NCBI GenBank assembly: GCA_016793355.1
Contig: JAEUMG010000017.1
Span: forward strand, 1 to 33,135
DNA: 33,135 nucleotides
Direction: 5' to 3'
Source of the DNA: Hyphomicrobiales bacterium
GTDB lineage: Bacteria; Pseudomonadota; Alphaproteobacteria; Rhizobiales; Aestuariivirgaceae
The notes beneath the pieces are model-generated. The model made no database searches. It was not told where the DNA came from and was given only the letters and a program-made list of their open reading frames with translations. Of the stretch, positions 22,219 through 30,020 are shown one piece after another; within the stretch, counting starts at the first letter, position 1, and every line of letters starts with the position of its first letter. The position numbers and the translations under genes are program-made.

Positions 22219-24882
22219 CTAAGACTTGACGAGGCTTAGGAAATTTCCCATCCGGCGGCCGAGGCGGACAAGCTGCGGCACCAATAAAAGGGCGCCGAGC
22301 AGGGTTGCCAGAATTGCGAACAGCGCCAATTGGCCGGCCGCCGCATAGTCCGGGATCGGCAGCAGCGCCAAGGGCAGCGTGGCGCCAATCATGGCTATGC
22401 CGGACACCAGTACCGCGCGGTCGAGAGCCAGGGCCTTGGCGCGCATCGTGGCCATGGAAATGGTGGAGGCAAGCCCGAGCGCCGGCAGCAGGAACAGCAT
22501 GGCGGCCGTCATCGGAATGACCGGCTTGCCCAGGAGCCAGACAAGCCCGCCGGCGAGTGCGATTGCCGCGGCGAGGGCGACGCTTGAGGCCAGGGCGCGG
22601 GTGAGATGGCGCAGGACCGCGCCGGCAACCAGGATCTGCGCGGCAAGAACGAAAAAAACCGTCGCTATCATGGCACGGCGCAGGGCATCGATCTCGAACA
22701 TGTGGGTGATGGCGGAGCCCATGGCGTCGGGTGCAACGGAGAGCACTGCCGCGGCGAAGACGTCCTTGTCGGCATCGGCGGCCGGAACCACTTCGAGCCG
22801 GAACTGACCGTCCTTGCTGATGAAGCGGTTGCGGATCGCCTCGTCCATCGTCCGCTCGGTCAGGGGCGGAAGCTGGGAAAGTTCAGAAAGACGCTGCAGC
22901 ATGCCCGGAAATTCGACGAACAGCGCGGTCTCGAGATTGCGCAATGGCTGCGGATTGGGAATGCTGCGCGACTGCAACTCGTAGAGGCTTTCGGAAAGGC
23001 TGCGCGCCGCCAGACCGAGTCCGCCGGTGTTCTGGGCGCCGGCAATGCGCGCCAGGGCGCTCCGCCAGGCGGCGTAATCGGCAATCAGCTCCTCATTGGT
23101 GCGCATGCCGGCAATGTTGGGCGGATCGGGCAATTGACCCTGCAGGCGGGCCAGGGCCTGGCGTTTCACCTCTTCATCGGGTGGCAGGAACGAGCCGATC
23201 CAGCGCACCGAACGAACCTCCGGCAGATTTGCAAGGCGCGCCTGGATATTTGCGGCCTCAGCGAAACTCGGCGCCAGGATCTGCGCGGAGCTGCCGAAAG
23301 CCGGATTTCGCTTTGTGAGTTCGGCATAGGCGCGGCCCGCAGCATCAGGCGGCACGGAGACTGTTTCGCCCGGCGTGCCGAAAGGAATTCCGGGAAGCAA
23401 CACCGCGCCGGCGACAGCAGCCACAACAATCAGGGCACCAAGCGCCGTCCCAAAGGGCTCGCGCGGTTCGGCGGCGTCGATGGCGGAGTCGATCCAGTGA
23501 TCGCCAACCTCGTCGGGATAGACGCGCAAGAGCATGAGAGAGGCGGGCAGCAGGGTGAGGCACAGGACAGCAGCAAGAAGCCCGAGCGCCGCGCCGGTCG
23601 CGGCCAGCATCGTCACGACCGGCACGGCAGCGACATAGCCGGCGCATGCCGCGGCTGCCAGGCCCACCGGCGCCAGGACAATCAGGGGACCGGCTTGGCG
23701 CGCCGCCAGCGCGATTGCGGTAACCGGCGCATTGTGATCGGCAATGTGATTCTCGAAGCGGACGACGAAGCACATGGCCGACAACACGGCGACCGCCAGT
23801 CCCGGCGCCAGGGCGATCTGCGCGACCGCAAGGCCTTCCGGCACGAAGAGCTGAAAGCCGAGACCGATGATGGGAACCAGCATGATCGCGATGGCCGCGC
23901 CGGATCGCCAATTGCCGGCACCGAACATCACCGACACGACGAGGAACACGCCCGACATGATCAGGACCGGAACGGAAAGGCGGCTGAAGCCGGCGCCTGC
24001 CGTTTCGCTCACGACCGCCTCGCCCGTGAGGAGCATCTTGACCTGCGGGCCGCTCCTCGCCGCAAGATCGGCGATGATCTTGCGCGCCTCTCCCGTCGCA
24101 TCGACCGAAGCCGCAGCGGGTGCGGCAAAGACAAACCATGTCGTGTCGTCGAGCTTCGGGCGGATGTTGACGAGACCCTCCCAGTCGAACGGACGCGGCG
24201 TCCCCGATGCCGCGGCCGCCGCAGTCTTCGCGGCTTCGGCGAACAGGCCCTCGAGCAGGGATGCGGATCGGCCTTCTTCCACCGCGCGCGCCACCTGCTC
24301 GGTCAGCGCGGCAAGGCCGTGGACATTCGGCGCCGTTGCGAGCGCCTGCATGAGGGGCATCAGCTTTTCGGCATCGAAGCCGATTTTCTCGACTTCCGCC
24401 GAGTTGAGATAAAGGATGCCGAAATCCTCAAAAAACCGGCCCGTTCCGGGTGCGAAGACGCCGGTAAAGATCTGCGGCTTCGCCGTGAGTTCGGTAGCGA
24501 GCAAAGCGGCGGAGGCTCGCGCCTGGCCGGGAATGTCGGATTCGACCGAGATCACGATCGGCGAGGCGACCCCGGGGAATTCACGGTCGAGCACCGCCTG
24601 GCGCTGCTCGGCCTCGGGCGCCACAGCGCGGGTCTCAAGGAGATGGTCAAGATCAAGCGGATGGAGAGCGATGGCAAGCGCGATGAGAAATATCAGGACG
24701 ATCGAGAAGCCGGCGGTTGCCCAGGCATAGCTTGCGGCAAAGCCGGCAACGGCACCAAACGGCCCCGGGCTTGCGGAGATCTTTCGCACCGGCCTGGGGT
24801 CGCGCTCAAGCGGCCGGAGCGCCCTTGGCGAGGCGGCGAGGCCGCGCTGCGGCCCGATCGATTTGCCTGTGGCGTCCGTCAT
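22219..24882 (-). CDS. MMPL/RND family membrane protein, HpnN-like
   Basis: An 887-residue inner-membrane protein with RND architecture. It has an N-terminal helix near 45-70, a large periplasmic domain to about 280, a five-helix block to about 460, a helix near 480-500, a second periplasmic domain to about 730 and a final five-helix block. DLDHLLETRAVAPEAEQRQAVLDREFPG shortly after the first helix resembles the start of the periplasmic domain in HpnN-type proteins, which move hopanoids to the outer membrane. The sensor-like block RFENHIADHNAPVTAIALAARQAGPLIVL is a degenerate MMPL signature. No hopanoid gene is nearby, so the cargo is uncertain; another lipid is possible. It is divergent from the PLP-enzyme gene, 75 bases away. 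A long plus-strand ORF across it is a codon-bias shadow. Confidence 0.8.
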   Translation of the reverse strand: MTDATGKSIGPQRGLAASPRALRPLERDPRPVRKISASPGPFGAVAGFAASYAWATAGFSIVLIFLIALAIALHPLDLDHLLETRAVAPEAEQRQAVLDREFPGVASPIVISVESDIPGQARASAALLATELTAKPQIFTGVFAPGTGRFFEDFGILYLNSAEVEKIGFDAEKLMPLMQALATAPNVHGLAALTEQVARAVEEGRSASLLEGLFAEAAKTAAAAASGTPRPFDWEGLVNIRPKLDDTTWFVFAAPAAASVDATGEARKIIADLAARSGPQVKMLLTGEAVVSETAGAGFSRLSVPVLIMSGVFLVVSVMFGAGNWRSGAAIAIMLVPIIGLGFQLFVPEGLAVAQIALAPGLAVAVLSAMCFVVRFENHIADHNAPVTAIALAARQAGPLIVLAPVGLAAAACAGYVAAVPVVTMLAATGAALGLLAAVLCLTLLPASLMLLRVYPDEVGDHWIDSAIDAAEPREPFGTALGALIVVAAVAGAVLLPGIPFGTPGETVSVPPDAAGRAYAELTKRNPAFGSSAQILAPSFAEAANIQARLANLPEVRSVRWIGSFLPPDEEVKRQALARLQGQLPDPPNIAGMRTNEELIADYAAWRSALARIAGAQNTGGLGLAARSLSESLYELQSRSIPNPQPLRNLETALFVEFPGMLQRLSELSQLPPLTERTMDEAIRNRFISKDGQFRLEVVPAADADKDVFAAAVLSVAPDAMGSAITHMFEIDALRRAMIATVFFVLAAQILVAGAVLRHLTRALASSVALAAAIALAGGLVWLLGKPVIPMTAAMLFLLPALGLASTISMATMRAKALALDRAVLVSGIAMIGATLPLALLPIPDYAAAGQLALFAILATLLGALLLVPQLVRLGRRMGNFLSLVKS

Positions 24883-24957
24883 GGCCTAATTTGGCACGTC
24901 AACCGTCAATGAACACTTGCCGCTATGTCCGGCTGAGCGAATCTGGCTGATTCTTCA

Positions 24958-26163
24958 ATGCGCAATCCACCATCCAAGCCGTGGGGTGTCAAAACCCGGG
25001 CGATCCATGCCGGCGAACATGTCGATCCGGTGACCCGCGCGTCTTCGCCCAATCTGGTCATGTCCGTGACCTTCGCGCCGGAGGAGGTTGCCGGTTTTTC
25101 CGCGCGCAATCGGGGCGACTATGAGGGCTTCCTTTACGCAAGGGTGTCAAACCCGACCGTCAAGCAACTCGAAGACAAGCTGGCCGCTCTGGAGGGGGCA
25201 GAGGCCTGCCAGTGCTTCGCTTCCGGCATGGCGGCCTCGATGGGCCTGATCGTCGGTCGTCTGAGCATGGGCGATCATCTCATCATCTCCGAGGCGAATT
25301 ATGTCGGAACGGCCGAACTCGTGCGCGACAGTCTGCCCCGGCTGGGACTGGAGGTCAGCCCGGTCGACACCTCCGACCCGGCGGCGGTGGCGGCGGCGAT
25401 CCGGCCTAACACCAAAATGCTGTGGATCGAGACGCCGGCCAATCCGATCATGCGGCTGTCGGACATCGCGGCGCTGTCGAAGCTTGCCCGCGAGCACGGC
25501 ATTCGCGATGTCGTCGTCGATTCGACCTTTGCTACTCCCATCGCCACGCGCCCCCTCGAGCTTGGCGCGGATTTCGTACTGCATTCGCTCACCAAGTATA
25601 TCGGCGGCCATGGCGATGCGCTGGGCGGCGCAGTGGTCGGCCGCAAGGAAGACATCGCCGCGCTCAATCTCGAATCCGCCGTCCATTATGGCGGCGTGCT
25701 GTCGCCGTTCAATGCGTGGCTGATCCTGCGCGGGGCCGCGACCCTGCCGATCCGGATGAAAGCGCATGAGGAGACCGCGATGCGGGTTGCGCAGTTTCTC
25801 GAGACGCATCCGCGGGTCAAGCGCGTCTTCTATCCGGGATTGCCGTCGCATCCCCAGCATGAACTTGCCAAACGGCAAATGGCGAATTTCTCCGGCATGC
25901 TGACATTTACGGCCGACGACGGCCCTGCTCTTGCCCGGCGCATGGTCGAGAAACTGAACGTCGTCCACTATGCCGTGTCGCTCGGGCATCATCGCAGCCT
26001 CGTCTACTGGATTCCGACCGACGCCATCATGCGCTCTTCATTCCGCCTCGAAGGCGAAGCGCTGGCACGTTACCGCGCCTATGCCGGAGACGGCGTGTTC
26101 CGCTTCTCGGTCGGACTCGAGGATGCAGACGATATCTGCGCCGATCTCGATCAGGTGCTCTGA
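24958..26163 (+). CDS. Cys/Met-metabolism PLP enzyme (cystathionine gamma-synthase/lyase-like)
   Basis: A 401-residue fold-type I PLP enzyme of the MetB/MetC/methionine gamma-lyase family. Landmarks are YARVSNPTVKQLE (Y60 and R62 bind the phosphate of the neighbouring subunit), Y115 stacking on the cofactor, D188 in VVVDSTFATP, and the Schiff-base K213 in HSLTKYIGGHGD. The carboxylate-binding arginine is kept in VFRFSVGLED. What is odd is the segment after SLG: family members normally have a block ending in a Thr-His pair, whereas here it reads HHRSLVYWIPTDAIMRSSF. The exact reaction (cystathionine synthesis, cleavage or methionine lysis) cannot be named. The 3' end overlaps that of pssA by 13 bases. 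Confidence 0.85.
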   Translation: MRNPPSKPWGVKTRAIHAGEHVDPVTRASSPNLVMSVTFAPEEVAGFSARNRGDYEGFLYARVSNPTVKQLEDKLAALEGAEACQCFASGMAASMGLIVGRLSMGDHLIISEANYVGTAELVRDSLPRLGLEVSPVDTSDPAAVAAAIRPNTKMLWIETPANPIMRLSDIAALSKLAREHGIRDVVVDSTFATPIATRPLELGADFVLHSLTKYIGGHGDALGGAVVGRKEDIAALNLESAVHYGGVLSPFNAWLILRGAATLPIRMKAHEETAMRVAQFLETHPRVKRVFYPGLPSHPQHELAKRQMANFSGMLTFTADDGPALARRMVEKLNVVHYAVSLGHHRSLVYWIPTDAIMRSSFRLEGEALARYRAYAGDGVFRFSVGLEDADDICADLDQVL

Positions 26164-26996
26164 ACCTCGCTCTTGGCCGACAGCCGGGCCTCATAGGCGG
26201 CCTTGTCCCGCCGATAGGCCCTGATCCCGAACGGAATCATGGCGATGTAAAGAATGCTGAGCAGGGTCAGCATCTGCCAGGTGAAGGTGAAGAGGAAGAC
26301 GACGGCTATGGCCGCCAGACCAAGGAGCGGCAGCACGTACTCCCGGCTCACGCGCGAGCCAAGAGTCTTTCCTGAGAAGGTCGGAATGCGGCTCACCATC
26401 AGGATCGCGACGGCAACGGTATAGGGCAGCACCAGCCACATGATATCGTGCCCGTCCGGCACGATGCCGAGGAAGCCCAGATACATGGGTGCAAGCGCCA
26501 GACCGGCCCCGGCGGGCGCCGGTGCGCCGGTGAAGTAATTCATCGTCCAGGCCGGCTTGTCGGGATCGTCGATGGAGACATTGAAGCGGGCAAGCCGCAA
26601 GGCGCAGCAAATGGCCAGACCCAAGGCGGTTATCCAGCCGATGCTGCGCAGGCCGTTGAGCGACCACATGTAGATCAGGACCGCGGGCGCCACGCCGAAA
26701 TTGACGAAGTCGGCAAGAGAATCGAGTTCGGCGCCGAAGCGGGACGTCCCCTTCAACAGGCGCGCGAGGCGGCCATCGACCGCATCGAGCACGATGGCAA
26801 CGATGACCGCGACGACGGCCCATTCGTAACGGCCTTCGACGCCAAGGCGGATGGCGGTAAGGCCGCTGCAAAGCGCCAAGAGGGTAATGAAGTTGGGCAG
26901 GAGAAAGCGGATCGGAACCTGCTTGAAACGGTGCAGGCGCTGGCGGCGCCTGTCGCCGCCGAAGCGGTCGTCATCGAGGTCCGGAAGGTTGGGCAT
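26151..26996 (-). CDS. pssA: CDP-diacylglycerol-serine O-phosphatidyltransferase
   Basis: A 281-residue membrane enzyme that makes phosphatidylserine from CDP-diacylglycerol and L-serine. The CDP-alcohol phosphatidyltransferase motif is complete: D71, D74, G75, A78, R79, G88, D92 and D96. An N-terminal arginine-rich cytoplasmic segment precedes about eight membrane helices, as in the membrane-bound (type II) Pss of rhizobia and Bacillus. The ATG at 26994-26996 has AGAGG five bases upstream. The GTG six bases earlier is less likely. It starts ten bases after the psd stop, so the two successive enzymes of phosphatidylethanolamine synthesis form an operon with psd first. Confidence 0.94.
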   Translation of the reverse strand: MPNLPDLDDDRFGGDRRRQRLHRFKQVPIRFLLPNFITLLALCSGLTAIRLGVEGRYEWAVVAVIVAIVLDAVDGRLARLLKGTSRFGAELDSLADFVNFGVAPAVLIYMWSLNGLRSIGWITALGLAICCALRLARFNVSIDDPDKPAWTMNYFTGAPAPAGAGLALAPMYLGFLGIVPDGHDIMWLVLPYTVAVAILMVSRIPTFSGKTLGSRVSREYVLPLLGLAAIAVVFLFTFTWQMLTLLSILYIAMIPFGIRAYRRDKAAYEARLSAKSEVQST

Positions 26997-27005
26997 GAGC
27001 ACCTC

Positions 27006-27710
27006 TCAGCTGCGCCGGCCGGCGCGGCCCTGCTCGTCGCTGCCCAGATCGGCAAGCACCGTTTCGCCGGCGATGGCGCGCTGGCCGGCGCTCACCAGGG
27101 CAAAACAGTTGGACGGGAGATAGACATCGACGCGGCTTCCGAAGCGGATAAGACCGATCCGCTGGCCCGCCTGCACCCAGTCTCCCGGTTCGACGAAGCG
27201 GATGATGCGGCGCGCGACGAGGCCGGCGATCTGGACGACCCCGAGCCTGCGGCCGTCGGCCAGTTCAAGCGTGAAGGCCTGGCGCTCATTGTCTTCGCTC
27301 GCCTTGTCGAGCTCGGCATTGAGGAAGGCGCCGGGCACATAGGCAATGTGGGCGACGCGCGCGTCGACGGGAGAGCGATTCACATGCACGTCGAACACGT
27401 TCATGAAGATGGAGATACGAGTCAGCGTCTCGCGCGGCAGTTCGAGTTCGGGCGGAGGGATCACGCGTTCGATCGCGCTCACCCGCCCATCTGCGGGAGC
27501 GATCACGAGGCCCGCCCGTAATGGCGTGACGCGTTCGGGATCGCGGAAGAAATAGGCGCACCATGCGGTCGCGATGACGCCGATCCAGCCGAGAAAGCCG
27601 AGCCCCAGCCAAAAGAGAACGAGGGTGGCCGCGGCGAAGATGGCGACAAACTTCCAGCCGTCGCGGTGGATGGGCGTGAAGACAGAGGTGACGCTGTTCA
27701 AGACCGACAT
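27006..27710 (-). CDS. psd: Phosphatidylserine decarboxylase proenzyme
   Basis: A 234-residue enzyme that converts phosphatidylserine to phosphatidylethanolamine. It has the APADG block (71-75), [13 protein letters not shown] with D107 and H109, and the self-cleavage site G191-S192 in RFGSRVDVY. Cleavage there makes the pyruvoyl cofactor. Two hydrophobic segments near residues 20-52 anchor it. Its length fits the short rhizobial Psd class and not the E. coli enzyme of about 320 residues. The frame is open to 27752, but the ATG at 27708-27710 has AGGA six bases upstream. A long leader region lies before it (see 27711-28109). Confidence 0.94.
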   Translation of the reverse strand: MSVLNSVTSVFTPIHRDGWKFVAIFAAATLVLFWLGLGFLGWIGVIATAWCAYFFRDPERVTPLRAGLVIAPADGRVSAIERVIPPPELELPRETLTRISIFMNVFDVHVNRSPVDARVAHIAYVPGAFLNAELDKASEDNERQAFTLELADGRRLGVVQIAGLVARRIIRFVEPGDWVQAGQRIGLIRFGSRVDVYLPSNCFALVSAGQRAIAGETVLADLGSDEQGRAGRRS

Positions 27711-28109
27711 GCGCAATCCTCTAGCCTGTGATTGCGGCTTTGCAAAGAACACGGCCAGCGCGCCGGCCAGCCATGGTTACGACCCTGTTTCAGGGCGATC
27801 CCCAAAGCAATACGGCGCGGATGCGATCCCGAAACCGCAATCCGCGCCGCACTGTGCTCCCGCCCCCTCGCAGCGGCTACAGCAGCGAAACTCGCCGCTT
27901 CCCGAATCCGTGTTGCGGGGCGGGGCCGTCAAGCGACCCCGCTCCCGCATCCCGCGTCCGGCCAATCCCCACCGGCCGGCTCTCCCCACGAAGTCCCCGT
28001 GGTGGGCTCATCATGCCATCCACCCGTAAACGAAGCTAAACCGGCAGGGTTCGGGGCTGCCCGATCTCTCAAATTATAGGCAAATTTTTCCGGTAACCTT
28101 AAAGGGGAC
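27711..28109. other. Hairpin-rich 400-base gap upstream of psd
   Basis: No conserved protein is seen; short ORFs in several frames look like chance in GC-rich sequence. The region has many local inverted repeats: CCCTG/CAGGG (27783-27795), GGCGCGGAT/ATCCGCGCC (27814-27848), AGCGGC/GCCGCT (27872-27899), GCGGGG/CCCCGC (27920-27942), CCACG/CGTGG (27986-28002) and GGCAG/CTGCC (28043-28061). If transcribed from the TATAAT box at 28073-28078 these would form a chain of hairpins in the psd 5' leader or a separate small RNA. High GC makes chance hairpins common, so this is a candidate only. Confidence 0.35.
28073..28102 (-). promoter_or_regulatory. Candidate sigma-70 promoter reading toward psd
   Basis: The minus strand has a perfect TATAAT (complement of 28073-28078). 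A partial -35, TTAAGG (complement of 28097-28102), is 18 bases upstream. The -35 matches the consensus in only three of six positions. It lies in an AT-rich patch just beyond the stop of the Atm1-like gene, facing psd. If used, the transcript would start near 28066 and have a leader of about 355 bases. The match of the -10 is visible; its activity is inference. Confidence 0.4.
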
Positions 28110-30020
28110 TTAAGGGGTATACGCGGCCGCGCGCTTGCTCCAGGCTTCGACTTGCGTCTCGGGCAGTAGCTCCTCGGCCTCGCGATCCACCTCATCAAGG
28201 CGGCGACGCGCCTCGTCGACGGCCCGCTGGCGGTTCCACATGGCGGCATAGACGCCATTCTCGGAGAGCAGTTCCGCATGACCGCCGCGCTCGACGATTC
28301 GGCCGGCTTCCAGCACGATGATTTCATCGGCGTCGACGACCGTCGACAGACGATGCGCGATGATCAATGTCGTCCGGTTGCGCGAAACCTGGCGCAGCGC
28401 GGTCTGGATTTCCTGCTCGGTAAGACTGTCGAGCGCCGACGTGGCTTCATCGAGAACGAGGATCGGCGGACCCTTCAGGATGGTGCGGGCGATGGACACG
28501 CGCTGCTTCTCGCCGCCGGACAGTTTCAGTCCGCGCTCGCCGACAAGCGTGTCGTAGCCGCGCGGCAATTGCATGACGAAGTCGTGAATCTGCGCGAGCC
28601 GCGCGGCGTTCTCGACATCCTCATCGGTCGCGTCGGGGCGTCCATAGCGTATATTGTAACGGATGGTATCGTTGAACAGCACGGTATCCTGCGGAACCAT
28701 GCCAATGGCCGCGCGCAGCGAGACTTGCGTAACCTCCGCAATATCCTGGCCGTCAATGAGAACGCGGCCCCTGTCCGGCTCGTAGAAACGATAGAGCAGG
28801 CGCGGGATCGTCGATTTTCCGGCACCCGAAGGCCCGACGATCGCGACGGTCTTCCCGCTCGGAACCCGCAGCGTCAGATCGTGAAGGACTTGGCGTTCGG
28901 GATCATAGGAGAAGGAGACAGTGTCGAAGAAAATCTCGCCTTCTGCGATGCGCAGTGCCTGTGCACCAGGCCTGTCCCTGATGTCGGCATCGACGGCGAG
29001 CAGCCTGAACATTTCCTCGACATCGATCAGACCCTGCTTGATCTCGCGATAGGACGAGCCGATGAAGTTCAAAGGCATGTAAAGCTGGATCATCAGCGCA
29101 TTGATCATGACAAGGTCGCCCACCGTCGCCTGACCGCGCCAGATCGCGAATGCCGACATCGCCATGCAGATCGTAAGGCCAACGGTGAAGATCGCCGCCT
29201 GCCCGGCATTGAGCACCGCGAGCGAGACCCAGGTCTTCACCGCCGCGCCCTCGTAAGACTCCATGGAGCGCTCGTAGCGGCGCGCTTCGTGCTCCTCATT
29301 GCCGAAGTACTTGACGGTTTCGAAGTTCAGAAGGCTGTCGATCGCCTTGGTGCTGGCGTCGGTGTCGGCCGCATTCATCGTGCGGCGCAGATTGATGCGC
29401 CATTCGGTGGCCGCGTAGGTGAAACCGACGTAAAGGACGATCGTCACCAGAACGACCAGGGCGTAGACCCAGCTGAAGGACCAGGCCAGCACGCCGCAGA
29501 CCATCAGGATTTCAAGCGCGGTCGGGAACGTGTTGAACAGCGAGAAGCGCAGAACCGTATCGATACCGGCGGTGCCGCGCGAAATGATGCGGGAGAGGCC
29601 GCCGGTGCGCCGTTCCAGATGGAACTTCAGGGACAGCGCATGGAGGTGGCGAAAGGTCTGCACGGCGAGCTGGCGCACCGCGCGCTGCCCGACCTTGGCG
29701 AAGATGGCATCGCGGATCTGGGCAAGGCCGACCATGCCGATACGGCCGACGCCATAGGCCAGGATGAAGAAGAACGGCACTGTAAAAGCAATGGCCGCGG
29801 CGCCTCCCGCACTCGTCAGCGCGTCGGTTGCATATTTGAAGGCATAGGGCGTCGCGACGGTGACGATCTTGGAGAGCACCAGTGCGAACATGGCGACCGC
29901 GACACGGAACCGCAGATCGGGGCGGTCCTTCGGCCAGAGATAGGGGAGCAGCTGGCGGAGAATACGCCACTGCTCGCCGTCAGCCGGCGGCCGCTCCCCT
30001 TTTTGAGGCAATGCGGTCAC
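28110..30020 (-). CDS. ABC exporter, Atm1/HMT1 type (permease-ATPase)
   Basis: A 636-residue half-transporter that works as a homodimer in the inner membrane. Residues about 45-320 form the six-helix exporter domain. It carries NFETVKYFGNEEHEARRYERSM, a hallmark of the Atm1/ABCB7 group. The C-terminal ATPase has Walker A GPSGAGKST, signature LSGGEKQR, Walker B ILVLDEATSALD and the H-loop IIAHRLST. Relatives export glutathione-linked sulfur compounds or metal conjugates. The substrate here is inferred from the family. The start is a GTG at 30018-30020, overlapping the upstream LysM gene's TGA (GTGA), so the two are co-translated. AGAGGG lies further upstream than ideal. Confidence 0.9.
   Translation of the reverse strand: MTALPQKGERPPADGEQWRILRQLLPYLWPKDRPDLRFRVAVAMFALVLSKIVTVATPYAFKYATDALTSAGGAAAIAFTVPFFFILAYGVGRIGMVGLAQIRDAIFAKVGQRAVRQLAVQTFRHLHALSLKFHLERRTGGLSRIISRGTAGIDTVLRFSLFNTFPTALEILMVCGVLAWSFSWVYALVVLVTIVLYVGFTYAATEWRINLRRTMNAADTDASTKAIDSLLNFETVKYFGNEEHEARRYERSMESYEGAAVKTWVSLAVLNAGQAAIFTVGLTICMAMSAFAIWRGQATVGDLVMINALMIQLYMPLNFIGSSYREIKQGLIDVEEMFRLLAVDADIRDRPGAQALRIAEGEIFFDTVSFSYDPERQVLHDLTLRVPSGKTVAIVGPSGAGKSTIPRLLYRFYEPDRGRVLIDGQDIAEVTQVSLRAAIGMVPQDTVLFNDTIRYNIRYGRPDATDEDVENAARLAQIHDFVMQLPRGYDTLVGERGLKLSGGEKQRVSIARTILKGPPILVLDEATSALDSLTEQEIQTALRQVSRNRTTLIIAHRLSTVVDADEIIVLEAGRIVERGGHAELLSENGVYAAMWNRQRAVDEARRRLDEVDREAEELLPETQVEAWSKRAAAYTP

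Noticed and set aside
22606-24912. 768-codon plus-strand ORF antisense to the MMPL gene
   Set aside because: Composition is arginine/glycine-rich without hydrophobic or catalytic motifs. It mirrors codon bias of the opposite gene.
27711-28109. tRNA, tmRNA, RNase P RNA or signal recognition particle RNA
   Set aside because: Looked for the T-loop sequence, the tmRNA ends, the RNase P core and the SRP tetraloop region by eye; none was found.
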